Part shown: positions 44,308 through 55,428 of the stretch, one piece after another
Layout: each line of letters begins with the position of its first letter
Position numbering within the stretch: position 1 is the first letter of the stretch
Source: Triglochin maritima
Taxonomy: Eukaryota; Streptophyta; Magnoliopsida; Alismatales; Juncaginaceae
Assembly: GCA_963682175.1 (NCBI GenBank)
Contig: OY821771.1
Location: 26,804,201-26,868,200 of the forward strand
DNA: 64,000 bases
Direction: 5' to 3'
Made by a program: the position numbers and the translations under genes
Notes under the pieces: generated by a model
What the model was told of the DNA's origin: nothing
Database searches by the model: none
What the model saw: only the letters and a program-made list of their open reading frames with translations

Positions 44308-45761
44308 TAGGGGTGCACACGGGTCGGGTTGAACCCGAAACCGACCTGAACCCGACTGGTCGCGTCGGGTTGGGTCGGGTTGGTAGGTGTTTCGGGTTGG
44401 GTTGGGTTAGAAATTACTGAAACCCGAATTTTCGGGACGGGTTCGGGTTGTAGGGGTCGGGTTGACCCAACCCGACCCAAACCCGCTAAATCCCCTCTCT
44501 AATTCGCTGAATACCCGAATACCCATTAAACCCGTCTAAATACCCGAACCCCCTCAACCCGAATACCCATTTCGTCCCCCCGAGCCCTGACTGTTCCCGA
44601 CGAGATCCCCAAACCAAACCCCTCCCGTCTCCGTTTCATCTTCTTCCTCTCCCTCACGCTCTCGGGATCCCGCGTCGGTGCGTCCCTCTCCCTTTCTTCT
44701 TCCTCCTCTCCCTCACGCTCTCTCGATCCCGCGTCGGCGCGTCCCCCTCCTTCCAGCTTCCACCCTTCTCCAGCTTTAGATTCCGATCGGCAACTCCTCT
44801 CACGAATCCATGGATTCGCCTTTTTCTGCTTCGGATCGCATGTCCAGGAAGCAGGAATCACCCGTCCACGACTTTTTCGGGAGAGGAGTTGGTAACAACA
44901 ACATCACTTCACTTCTTCTTCCTATAAAGTTTCCATCTTTAGATCCGATCTTCCTATTTTTCTGGTTTTTAGGGCATATCCTCAACTGGGTCTGTGGAAT
45001 TTCACCTTTTTGTGTTCTTAATGTGATAAAAGTTGCTTCTTTAGTGTTTTTTTTTTAATTTTCATTCAGTTCTAGAATTTGTTTTTCACCTTTATCTATG
45101 GGTTTCTTTTGTAGATGTCAATCGTGTCTGTAGTTTTCCACTGGTATTGATGATATAATTTGGAAAGTTTGGATCTTTTTTGGTACAAACTACAGAGTCT
45201 TGCTGTTAATTGGATCTTTCAAATGTTTTCCCCCCTTTTTTTAGAAAAACAAATCACGATCTTAGGTGATCTTCCATGTAATTTTAACTAATAATCGGAA
45301 TGAGGGATTTTGATTTTGCATTGGTTACCAAAAAAATATGCCGGATAATTCATGTGTGTCTTTTATTTTTTTTCTGAGTGCAAGTTATTTGATAAACAGT
45401 TGCAGACATAGTTCTATGGAGAAGGAGGGATGTGACAGTAGGGATACTTCTTGGGACACTTTTTGCTTGGGTGGTCTTTGAATTGTCTGGTTACATTCTA
45501 CTATCTCTTATTGCCAATGTTCTTCTGCTACTTGCATTCATCTGGGTTTCTTTAGATTGGAGTAATAAGTTGAAATAAGTTAGGATTGAATGCCAGATTT
45601 TTGGGTTCAACCCGACCCGACCCAACCCAACCCGAAAATTTCGGGTCGGGTTAGGTTCAACCCGAACCGGTTCGGGTTCGGGTTTTCCCCTAACCCAAAA
45701 ATTTCAGGTTGGGTCGGGTTTCAGCCCCAACCCGACCCAACCCGACCCGTGTGCACCCCTA
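44308..45761 (+). mobile_element. hAT-like DNA transposon carrying a reticulon gene fragment
   Basis: A 1454-bp insert in LTR A with 23-bp terminal inverted repeats (left begins TAGGGGTGCACACGGGTCGG, right is its complement) and further GGGTCGGGTT sub-terminal repeats at both ends. A degenerate 8-bp duplication (GTCCACCC and CTCCTCCC, 6 of 8 identical) matches the LTR sequence expected there. No transposase is present. The inside holds a piece of a host gene, so it is a Pack-type element. The TSD length and TIR start favour hAT, though the superfamily is inferred. Confidence 0.85.
44810..45590 (+). pseudogene. Captured reticulon-like (RTNLB) gene fragment, two exons
   Basis: A GC-rich leader (44570-44809) precedes an ATG at 44810. 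Exon 1 (44810-44891) encodes MDSPFSASDRMSRKQESPVH followed by DFFGRGV, the short basic N-terminus typical of plant reticulon-like proteins, and ends at a GTAACA donor. Exon 2 starts at 45406 after AGTTGCAG with DIVLWRRRDVTVGILLGTLF and then AWVVFELSGYILLSLIANVL, the first hydrophobic hairpin of the reticulon-homology domain, which shapes ER tubules. The second hairpin is missing; the frame closes at a TAA near 45577. The splice sites are kept and the fragment has no stop, which suggests recent capture. The identity of the donor gene within the RTNLB family is unknown. Confidence 0.8.
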
Positions 45762-46013
45762 CTCCTCCCCTTAGGGGTTTTCATTCCTGTGTTTTTATCT
45801 TCTTCGTTAGTTGTTTAGCTTAGTTGTTTAGTGATTTCATTTCAGCTTGCTTGTTTACTAGTTTAGATTAGTGTAGTGTAATACATCTTTCTTCCCTTTT
45901 TTCCACTCGCCTTCGCACAAACCAAGCGTCGACACACCTCCTAGTGGACGACCCGTATTTGCCACCGCTTCAACGCGGCCGTGCACTTGCGGTTAATATA
46001 AAACGATCAATCA

Positions 46014-47381
46014 ATGTGTCTTATATCCTCTATTTTTAACCTAAGCAATACTACGTAACAAGTTTTATGTTTAAGTTTGAGGAATAAAACAAGTGAGAAG
46101 AAGAGACACAAAAGGACCTGAGAGCAAGAAAAAAGACTGAATTGTAAGACTTATGGACTGATATGCAAGAGGGAAGGACCCGAATGTAAACCAAAAGGAC
46201 CAATAAGCAAATTAAGAAACTCCACACCATCATGAGGAGTATTTTGACAATTAAATCTGAGCCTAAACTCCAATAACCGATCTGAGTGCACCCATGTGAA
46301 GAATTGAAGAACAAAAGAAGATATCCAAAAATGGGTCGGATTCGGGAAAAAGTGACCGCCAATTGGCGATCCTTTTTTCTCAGAATCTGACCCAGTTTCG
46401 CCAGGATATGAGTTATGTGTTTATGTCTATTCTGGGAATGTTTCATTAGTCCCACATCGGGGGATTGTCCCCAGTTTCCTTTTTTCATGCCTATAAATAG
46501 AACTCTTCCTCCTCCCTTGTAATATACTACATGCTTAGTGGTCAATCCCTCTACTTAGAGTCAAGCCTTGAAGCAAAAACTCAAGTAGGGAGATGCTGTT
46601 TGTAATGTGAGTCATTTAATAAAAGAATTTTTTGTTAGTTTAATGTTCTCTTTTATCTTCTTGCATGTTTAGCTTTATTTCATTTCATTAATCTTAGTAG
46701 ACTTAGTTAATATGTTTTCCTCTCTTAACATAATAGTTAGGTTAATGATTAGTGAGTAGTTTCATCCCCCTTTGGGGGGGGGGGGGAGATGATGTACAAA
46801 TATGTTTTGATGTCTGGTTGTTTGATAAATTTTGGAATGTGTAAACTTGCATGTTTGTATGTTCATTGGGGTATTTTAATCATCTACATGATGAGAGATT
46901 TTGATGGGTTTTTCCATAAGATTTAGACACTTCTCATGCTTAGTTTCCTCATGTTTATTGGCTGAAATTTCCTGTTGAATATGCTACATGTTAGTTAAGT
47001 GTTTGTATTTGTGGTTGTTTGCTTGATTGATTGAATAAACTTTGTTTTGATGGGTTTTGCCATAAGATTTAGATACCTCTCATGCTTAGCTTTGTTCTTC
47101 ATATGTGTACACACTCTACCTCTTAGGGGGTTTTCTTCCTGAATTCCAATCTATTTGTTAGCTTTTTAGTTTAGTTTTAATCAATCGTTAGTTGCTTTCA
47201 TTTGCATTTGTTACTTACTAGTTTACTGTAGTTTAGCTTAGCATAATCAAATTTCTTTCCCTTTTTTCACCACTTGATTTCCGACAAATCAGAGGCTACT
47301 CACCTCCCCGTGGATCGACCCATACTTGCCACCGCTTCATCGTGGTTGTGCACTTACGGTTAATTAATAAAACGTTTAACA
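46014..47381 (+). repeat. Athila-like LTR B, lacking its first 26 bp
   Basis: Joined directly to the end of LTR A without any internal region. It begins ATGTGTCTTATATCC, which corresponds to about base 27 of the intact LTR, and ends AACGTTTAACA. It is followed by CTAAT, the same five bases that precede LTR A, so A and B form one inserted unit. A 13-base G run occurs at 46774-46786. Confidence 0.88.
46449..46499 (+). promoter_or_regulatory. USE-like element and TATA box, LTR B
   Basis: GTCCCACATCG at 46449-46459 and TATAAATA from 46492 give a 32-nt gap, identical to LTR A. Confidence 0.65.
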
Positions 47382-47386
47382 CTAAT

Positions 47387-47528
47387 GGTCGATGAAAAAT
47401 GTGTGTGGATTATAAAGCATTAACTCAGAATACACTCAAAGATAGGTACCCCATCCTCTTGATTGATGAACTCCTAGATGAATTGCATGGAGTTAAAATC
47501 TTCACCATGCTGGTACCATCAAGTTAGA
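47387..47528 (+). pseudogene. Ty3/Gypsy RT fragment, part 2
   Basis: Encodes KMCVDYKALTQNTLKDRYPI and then DELLDELHGVKIFTML, followed after a small deletion by the GYHQVR coding bases at the right edge. It continues the RT from 43115 and resumes at 49127. Confidence 0.88.
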
Positions 47529-49126
47529 TGATTGACATCATATCATGCATATATTCGTGTCTTATATCCATTATCTTTCACCTAAACAATGCTACGTAAC
47601 GAGTTTTATGTTTGAGTTTCAGGAATAATCAGGTTTGAGAATGAGAGACTATAAAAGAACTTAAAAGCAAGAAAAACGACTAAGTTGCAAGACTTATGGA
47701 CTGAGATACAAGAGAAAGGGACCCGAATGTAAAACCAAAGGACCAATGAGCAAATGAAGAAACTCCACACCATCATGAGAAGTATTTTGGCAATTGGATT
47801 CGGGTTGCAAGCCACATAACCGATTAGGATGCATCATAGATGAAGCAATCGAGCCAGACAACAACACTTCAAACCAGTGCCCGATCTGAAGCATATAGAC
47901 CGCCAACTAGCGGCCCAAGACCGCTGATTGGCGGTCTGGATTAGTCCGGATCTTCTAAGGTTTAGTCGGGTCATGTATTAGGGTGTTTTATATCTATTTT
48001 TAGTAGTGTATTAGTCCCATATCGAGGGATTGCCCTGATTGCCTTTTTCTTTGGCTATAAATAGAACTCCTCCACCTTTGTATTCACCCATTGCTTGGTG
48101 ACATTCTCTCTACTTGGAGTAAGCCTTGGAGCAAAAACTCAAGGTGGAGAAGAATGCTACTAGTAATGTGAGTCATTTAATAAAATAATTTTTCATTGTT
48201 TTGTTCTTATGTTGTTTCTTTTTTATGCATGCTTAGCTTAGTCTTATCTCTTTGATCTTAGGTTATATTAGTTAGAATGTCTCCTTTCTTCTTTAGTTTA
48301 ATTGTTAGAATAATGTATAGTGAGTAGATCCATCCTCTTTGGGGGTGGAGATGATGTTCATATATATTGTGAAGTTTGGATGTTTGATGAATTTTTGATT
48401 ATGTAGACTTGCATGTTTTGTATGTTCATTGGGGGTATTTTAATCATCTACATGTTGGGGAATTGTGATGGGTTTTGCCATAAGATTTAGACACTTCACA
48501 TGTTTAGTTTTTTCATGTTTGTTGACTGAAATTTCTGTTGAATATGCTACATGTTAGTTATGTGTTTGTATTTGTGTTTGCTTGCTTGATTGATTGAAGA
48601 AACTTTGCTTGATGGGTTTTGCCATAACATTTAGACACCTCCCATGCTTACCTTTGTTCTTCACATGAGTTTATGGTTTTTGATGAGTCTTGCCATATAT
48701 TTAGACACTTCTCATGTTGAGCCTAATCTCATGTTAATCAAGTAGTAATTGCTGATACGTTGTGTGAATGGATTGATAGGTTTTTCCACATCTTTAGACA
48801 CTTCCTATGCATGAAGACACACACACGACACACACACATACATGCTTACATGCATCATTCATCACTTATTTCACTTCATATGTGCACACACTCCACCCCT
48901 TAGGGGTTTCTCTTTCTGATCTCCAATCTTTCGTGCTTTCTTTCGCATTTTGTACTTATTAGTTTAATGTAGTTTAGATTTAGCGTAATCTACAACTCTT
49001 CTCCCTTTTTTTGCCATCTGATTTCGGTCATACCAGAGGTTGCTTACCTCCATGCGGACGACCCGTACTTGCCCTGTCTTCACCGACGGCTGTGCACTTA
49101 CGGTCTAAATTTAAAACGAACAAACA
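47529..49126 (+). repeat. Athila-like solo LTR C
   Basis: A single 1598-bp LTR starting TGATTGACATCATATCATGC and ending GAACAAACA, flanked by TTAGA (47524-47528) and TTAGG (49127-49131). It splits the Gypsy RT cleanly, so it arose by insertion followed by LTR-LTR recombination. It carries the palindrome variant at about 47899 and a USE/TATA pair. Confidence 0.88.
48014..48063 (+). promoter_or_regulatory. USE-like element and TATA box, LTR C
   Basis: GTCCCATATCG (one C-to-T change) at 48014-48024 and TATAAATA from 48056 give a 31-nt gap. Confidence 0.55.
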
Positions 49127-49192
49127 TTAGGAATTAGGATGCATGAGCTTGACATCCATAAAACTGTCTTTAGAAAATACCAAGGTCATTAT
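49127..49192 (+). pseudogene. Ty3/Gypsy RT fragment, part 3
   Basis: Encodes MHELDIHKTVFRKYQGHY, the segment that follows GYHQVR in Gypsy RTs, in register with part 2 once solo LTR C is removed. It stops at a Sirevirus-type LTR beginning at 49193. Confidence 0.88.
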
Positions 49193-50250
49193 TGTTGGTT
49201 TTTTTGCCTCATTACTCTTAATTTTGATGATTAACAAACTAATATTATGCACAACACCAATTAACACATCACACACGTCATATTGTCAAATTGCATATAT
49301 ATTGTATATTTCTAACATTATAGGTGCTGAAACTAAAATGATTAATTAACTTCAAGATCAAGACTAGAGACTTGTAATCAAAGCTCAAGGACTTTACATG
49401 TAATTTTCTATTTATTTGAGTCATAGAATCAAATGTACACTTGATGCACGAAATGATAAAACTCGTCTCTGTAGGTCGACCGTTCCCTTTTCGGTCTACC
49501 GAAAATGTCCCCAACGGACAACCGAGTCTCATTTGGTGCACCGTTTACCTATAATCAGTAGCTACATTATCTTCCCTGGATGCCTTGGTTTGGGCTACCG
49601 AAGGCATATTGGTCCACCGTTCCATTCCTTTCAGTAGCATTCAGACCATCTCTGGATATCTCGATTTGGTCTACCGAATAGGTATTAGTCATCCAAACTT
49701 TACCTATGTTTAATATTCTATCGAGCAGATCCTATTGGCCCACGTGGCAAAAAGTTCTTCAATGGACTTATCTTTTGTCGTTTAGCAACAACCTTTGAAA
49801 TGTCCCACAATGGTCTACAAAGTCTTCTTCGGTCCACCGAATCCTTGTTGCTAATCAGAGCGTAATGACTCTTTTCCATGTCACTTTTGACCGTTATTTG
49901 TCAACCAACTTTTGAGCGACAGTGTCAGCGGAAAACCCGCACTTACGTTTGTCTACCGAAGACCAGGCAGTCGACCGAACTCGATCATTAGAGCCCTACC
50001 ATTCTTTACTGTCCATCTCTTAATGGTGAACTGAATTGTATTGGTGAAAGGAAGTTAATTGGTCAAAATTAGAAAAAGTTACTAGAAGTTGGTGAACGTT
50101 TATCCAAACACTAGTCAGTCAACTGAGTTTTGCATTCTCACAAATAAACCCACATCTTGTCGGACGACTGTTATTTCCCGGTCGACCAAATCTGTTTCGA
50201 ATTCCCACCCGAGCTTAAGTCATTACTTGCTTCTTATTGGCCAAACTTCA
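49193..50250 (+). repeat. Diverged Sirevirus-type LTR fragment
   Basis: Starts TGTTGGTTTTTTTGCC and shares the order of landmarks with 28436-29955 (GCATATATATTG, GACTTGTAATCAAAGCTC-like). Palindromes have decayed to GGTCTACC, GGTCCACC and GGTCGACC between 49470 and 50200. It is truncated where the minus-strand Athila-like sequence begins at about 50250. Confidence 0.75.
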
Positions 50251-51540
50251 ATATGTTGTCCACACCTGCTTAGGGAACCATTCATGCAAATTAATTAGGG
50301 TTCAAGTGAAAGACATTGACAACTTTAATATCCTGAAATGATACGTTGTGTAAAATACATAAAAGTTCTTATTTATATTTTATTTTGTTATTCTTTTTTC
50401 TATTCTTTCTAGAGAACAAGGAATTTAAACTTGTTAGTGTTTAATTCTCCGAGGGTTCAATTTCATACATCATTTCATGTGAGGACTTACATTATCACAT
50501 ACACCTTCCCCCAAATCTCCACCTACGACGATCCCTACCACCCGTGTAATGGGAGTTCGGTCGATCATCCCAAGTCAGATGACTCGAACGCACCAGGTAT
50601 TAAGTCCTCCTCAGACCAAATTTCCTGAGTAAAAGGAGTTGTGTGAGAAGAGCGAACAATATACTATATTATTTCATATCTACATATGAACAAAACCCCC
50701 TACATTTATGGTTTCACAACAGAAGTTTAAGGGTCCCTAACTTCAACAAATTTTCTTATACTAACACACACAAATTCTTTGAGTCACTAGGTTCAGGGTG
50801 GACTTCTTTACTTGTTTGACTACTGAAACCCCATGATTACTCTCCTCCAGAGAGAAAACTTGGGTACATCCTTACAACTAGTGATAGGACCTAAAATCGA
50901 TGTACTAGATACATGTTCAAGTTGATTCTGGGAGTTTTCTTTTAACTTTGCATCTCAATGGTTTTGTAAATGTTGAACATACGCAAAACCTACAAAATAT
51001 TTTCTTTTAGAAATATATGACGATTTTGAAAGAAATGGAAAAATTAAAACACTAGGCAAGGAAAAGAATGCAAAGCACCCAAGGATCATGACATAGCAAG
51101 ATATATCAATGTAAAATTCAACACACTATCATTACCCTAACAATACAAACTAAAAAACTAAAAAATAAAAAGATTTGACTATGTACATATGTAAAGCACC
51201 CTCCCACACACACTTCATGTATTGTCCACAATGATTGTGAGTATGAAACTACATGGATTTATGTATGAACAAGAAAAGATATCACCAACATGAAGTGCAA
51301 AAGGAAGTTCATGGTTATGTTGATGGACATAAATCCGAATTCACCGAAACACGTGAGATAATAAGGGAATACAAGTACATTAACAATGGAGCCCAAATCC
51401 TCAAGGAGTGGGACCCACGACAATCAATGTTTAGTTTTTTGAATATGTATAAACATGAAATCTCAACCATCCATATGGTTGAGTGTGAGAGAGGTTCATG
51501 AAGGAGCATGACCTCCTCAACTTCAACTGGTATCCCTTCA
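50251..51540 (-). repeat. 3' non-coding region of minus-strand Athila-like element
   Basis: The reverse complement matches 58140-59340 of the non-autonomous element along its length (for example the segments around CACCCGTGTAATGGGAG and GGACATAAATC). It lies downstream of the integrase end of the same element. No protein is encoded. Confidence 0.8.
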
Positions 51541-53863
51541 TGATCCGTTATCCATTAACTTTTAACACGTTCTCATTCCTTGGGTTCAAGATTTCAACCG
51601 CTCCATGAGGGAATACAGTTTGCATAATAAATGGGCATGACCAACGACTGTGGAGCTTATCCGCAAATAGATGAAGCCAATAGTTGTAGAGCAGTACCTT
51701 CTGCCCAGTAAAAAATACTTTACGCGTAATCATGCGATCATGAAACATTTTAGCTTGAGACTTATGATTTTGTGTGTTTTCATACGCATCATTGCATAAC
51801 TCTTCCAACTCCACGATGTCGAGCTTATGTTGCACCTCTGTTTGATCAATATCCATATTCAAGTTCTTGATCTCCTAGAAAGCACAATGCTCGAGCTCAA
51901 AAGTTAGGTGGCAAGTCTTTTCGTACACTACCCGATATGAGGACATACCCAAATTGATCTCATACTCAGTGCGGAAAGCCCTCAACATTTCATTCAGCTT
52001 GGTAAACCAATCCTTCCGTGCGGAATTAACCGTCTACTCAATGACTTGCTTTAATTGACGATTATAAATTTCAACCTGCCCACTAGTTTGCGGATTATAT
52101 GGGGTCACAAGATTGTGGGTGATTGAATACTTCCTCGTAAGTGCTTCAAATGAGCAATTACAGAAGTGGATCCCTGGTCGCTGATTATGGTACAAGGTTT
52201 ACCAAATCCTGCGAAAATGTACCTTAAAAATTTGGCGACAACATTGGTGTCATTGGTCATAGTGAGGATAGCTCAACCCACTTAGACACATAATAAACAA
52301 CCACCAAAATATAAACATTCCCAAAAGACTTTGGGAAGGAACTCATGAAGTCGATGACCCATACATTGAAGATATTAACGACGAGGATATTTTGCAAAGG
52401 CATCATATCTCGTCGTCCTATTCTGCCAAGGCACTGACACCTATCACATTGCTTACAAAATTCTTAAGCATCTTTGAAAAGCGAAGACCAGTAGAATCCA
52501 TATTGGAGCACCTTTGTGGTAGTTTTCTTAGCTGGAAAATGACCTCCCCAACCCTAAGAATGGCAAAATTTGATCACATTTTGGAATTCATTATCTGGGA
52601 TGCACCACCTGAAAATTTGGTCGGGGAAATATTTTAACAAGTAAAGGTCATCCTAGTGGAAAAGTCTAACTAAAGATCTAAATTTTACTTTGGTCAGATT
52701 TTGTCCAACCTAGAGGAAGTTGCTTGGTGACAAGGTAATTCACGATATCGGCAAACCAAGGGTTGTCCTTAATCATGAAACACGGCTCATCAGGAAAACT
52801 ATCATTGATCATTATTTCCTATAGGTTGGGTGCCTAAAGACGATATAGGTGGTCACCCACCATATTTTTGCTGCCTTTTTATCTCGGATTTCTAAATCAA
52901 ATTCTTGCAGCAACATAATCCATCTTAGTAACCGAGATTTCATATCTTTCTTTGCTATGAGGTACTTGATAGCCATGTGATCAGAAAATATTATCACACG
53001 AGAGCCTATGAATTATGATCGGAATTTCTACAGAACAAATACAATCGCCAAAAATTCATTCTTAGTCAGTTTATAGTTTACTTGGACATCGTTGAGTGTT
53101 CTACTAGCATAGTAGATCACATGAGACAAGTTGTTTATTCTCTAGCCAAGCACCGCTCCCATAGCAAAGTCTGACACATCACACATCGGCTCAAAGGGGA
53201 TGGTCCACACTAGTGACTTAATTATGAAAGCTGAAGTCAACTATTGATTTGGAGTCAAGAAGGCATGAAGGCATTCAGGTGTGAAGTCGAAGTTGAAATC
53301 TTTCTCGATAACTCAGTTAGAGGTTGAGCTATCTTACTGACATCATTAATGGACTACCTATAAAATTCTACATGCCCTAGAAAGGCACAAATATCTTTAA
53401 CATTACGTGATGGTGGAAGATTTTCAATAAGCCCTACTTTTACAGGGTCGATCTCTACACCTTTTTTTGAGACCACATGCTTAAGTACAATCCCTCTCTT
53501 AATCATAAAATGATTTTTCCCAATTCAGAGTGAGGTTCTTCTCTCTACAACGCTTAAGGACATGGCTTAAGCGGTGAAGCCATTTCTCGAAGGAGGAGCG
53601 AAATATGGAGAAGTCGTCCTTGAAGATTTCAAAAAAAATGCTCTACAAATATCAGAGAAGATGCGTATCATACACCTTTGAAACGTTGTTGCAGCATTAC
53701 ATAACCCAAAAGGCATGTGACGGTAAGCAAACATTCCAAATAGACAAGTAAAAATGGTATTCTATTGATCTTATAGGGTAATGTTGATTTGGTTGTAACT
53801 GTAGTATCCATCAAGAAAATAATAATACTCGTGTCTGGCCAACCTTTCCAACATCTGGTCGAC
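51541..53863 (-). pseudogene. Athila-like pol: end of RT, RNase H, integrase
   Basis: Minus-strand decayed pol. From right to left it shows RT (MLERLARHEYYYFLDGYYSY, then FAYRHMPFGLCNAATTFQRC), RNase H ([33 protein letters not shown]) and the integrase C-terminus (51862-51548: LEELCNDAYENTQNHKSQAK, then GQKVLLYNYWLHLFADKLHS, GAVEILNP). This order and wording are typical of Athila-clade Ty3/Gypsy. Many stops and frameshifts are present, and the RT FMDDF-like motif reads FKDDF. The upstream part of the RT lies at 61183-61437, beyond the inserted element. Confidence 0.87.
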
Positions 53864-55404
53864 TGATTGACATCATATCATGCATATATTTGTGTTTTAT
53901 ATCCTTTAATTTAGCCTAAGTAATGCTACGTAACGAGTGTTATGTTTATGTTTCAGGAATAAATAGGTTTAGGAAGAAGAGACTCAAAAAGGACTCAAAT
54001 GCAAGGAAAAGGACCAAGTTGCAAGACTTATGGACTGAGATGAAAGAGAGAAGGACCCGGATGTAAAACCAAAAGAATTAATGAGTAAATCAAGAAGCTC
54101 CACACCTTAATGAAGTGTATTTTGGCAATTAAATCCGGTCTCAACCATCAACAATCAAATCAGGTTCATCAAACACCAAGAAATCAAGCAAGAACCAAGC
54201 CAAAGAAATCCAGACCTGGTCAGAAAAATATAGACCGCCAATCAGCGGTCAAGATGTCTTTAAAACGCACATGCTTTGGTCGGATGTTAGATTATGTTGT
54301 ATTTAGTCCATATTTGGTATGCTTTTAGTCCCATATCGGGAGATTGTCCCGGATTAGCTTTTTCCATGCCTATAAATAGAAGTCCTCACCTTCCTTTTTA
54401 TTCACCAATTGCTTGGTGGCATTCTCTCTACTTGGAGTAAAAGCCTTGAAGTAAAAACTCGAGGTGGTGAAGAATGTCACTTGTAATGTGAGTCATGTAA
54501 ATAAAATAATTATTCTTAGTTTCTTTTAATCTTGTCTTTTAATTCTTGCATGCTTCTTTAGTTTTATTTTCCTTTCAATTATCTTCTTTAATATTTTTTG
54601 CTTGCTTAGTTTAATTTCCTTTCAGTAGAATGTTTCATTTTGTTAATGTAGGTTGTAGTGTAATGATTAGTGAGTAGTTTCATCCCCATTTGGGGGGTGG
54701 AGAAATATGTGATATTATTATGTGATGTATTAGGTGTGTATGTTATCTTAATCCTTTGAACCTTACATGTTTTCCATAACGATCTAATGGGATTTCACTC
54801 TTGTCTTTATATGCTAATGCTCTTGAATGAAGCTTAGCATATGCTTAGACTAGTAGACCTATTTTATGGGGAATGATGAGGTGAGGATGTGGATGGAATT
54901 GATAAAGGAAACATGACTTGTAGTTCATGTACTCTTGTTGCCCTTACCTTGGTTGATGTCTTGTATGTTTTAATGATTGTCTAAATCTTATTTCATGTGG
55001 AGGCATAGAGAGGTTTGGTCTTTATACATGAGTTCATTTAGCTTCATTCCAATTATTGTCTTGTATGTTTTAATGATATTGTGTTATCATATTTCATGTG
55101 GAGGCAAAGTTAGATTTAGTTTTATGATTTTCATACAATACATGTTGTGATGAGCATAATTGAACACACACACACATATCTTTGTATTCACATTCTTTCT
55201 CTACCCCCTATGTGGTTTAGTTATATTGCTGAATTTTCCAATTCTTTTTGCATTTTAGTGAGTTCGATCATAACTCCTTTCTCTCCTTTCTTTCCCACTC
55301 GCCTTCGAACAAACTAAAGTGGACACACCTCCCTGTGGATCGACCCATATTTTCCACCGCTTCAACACGGCCGTGCAAATGCGGTTAATTAAAACGTTCA
55401 ACCA
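53864..55404 (+). repeat. 5' LTR (D) of the non-autonomous Athila-like element
   Basis: TGATTGACATC to TTCAACCA, 1541 bp. It includes the palindrome variant GACCGCCAATCAGCGGTC at about 54234 and the conserved CATCCCCATTTGGGG hairpin at about 54680. Confidence 0.94.
54328..54378 (+). promoter_or_regulatory. USE-like element and TATA box, LTR D
   Basis: GTCCCATATCG at 54328-54338 and TATAAATA from 54371 give a 32-nt gap. Confidence 0.55.
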
Positions 55405-55410
55405 AGTTTT

Positions 55411-55428
55411 TGGCACCGTTGCCGGGGA
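55411..55428 (+). other. tRNA-Asp type primer-binding site
   Basis: TGGCACCGTTGCCGGGGA follows the 5' LTR after six bases. It differs at one base from the TGGCGCCGTTGCCGGGGA site used by Athila-clade elements. Confidence 0.88.

Larger units (their letters stand above)
43116..46013 (+). repeat. Athila-like LTR A, interrupted by a hAT element
   Basis: Starts TGATTGACATT, with the first 31 bp present twice, and ends GATCAATCA. Without the hAT insert (44308-45761) it is 1444 bp. It carries the palindrome GACCGCCAATTGGCGGTC (43515-43532), a GTCCCACATCG element, a TATA box and the conserved downstream leader seen in LTRs B-E. Confidence 0.88.
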
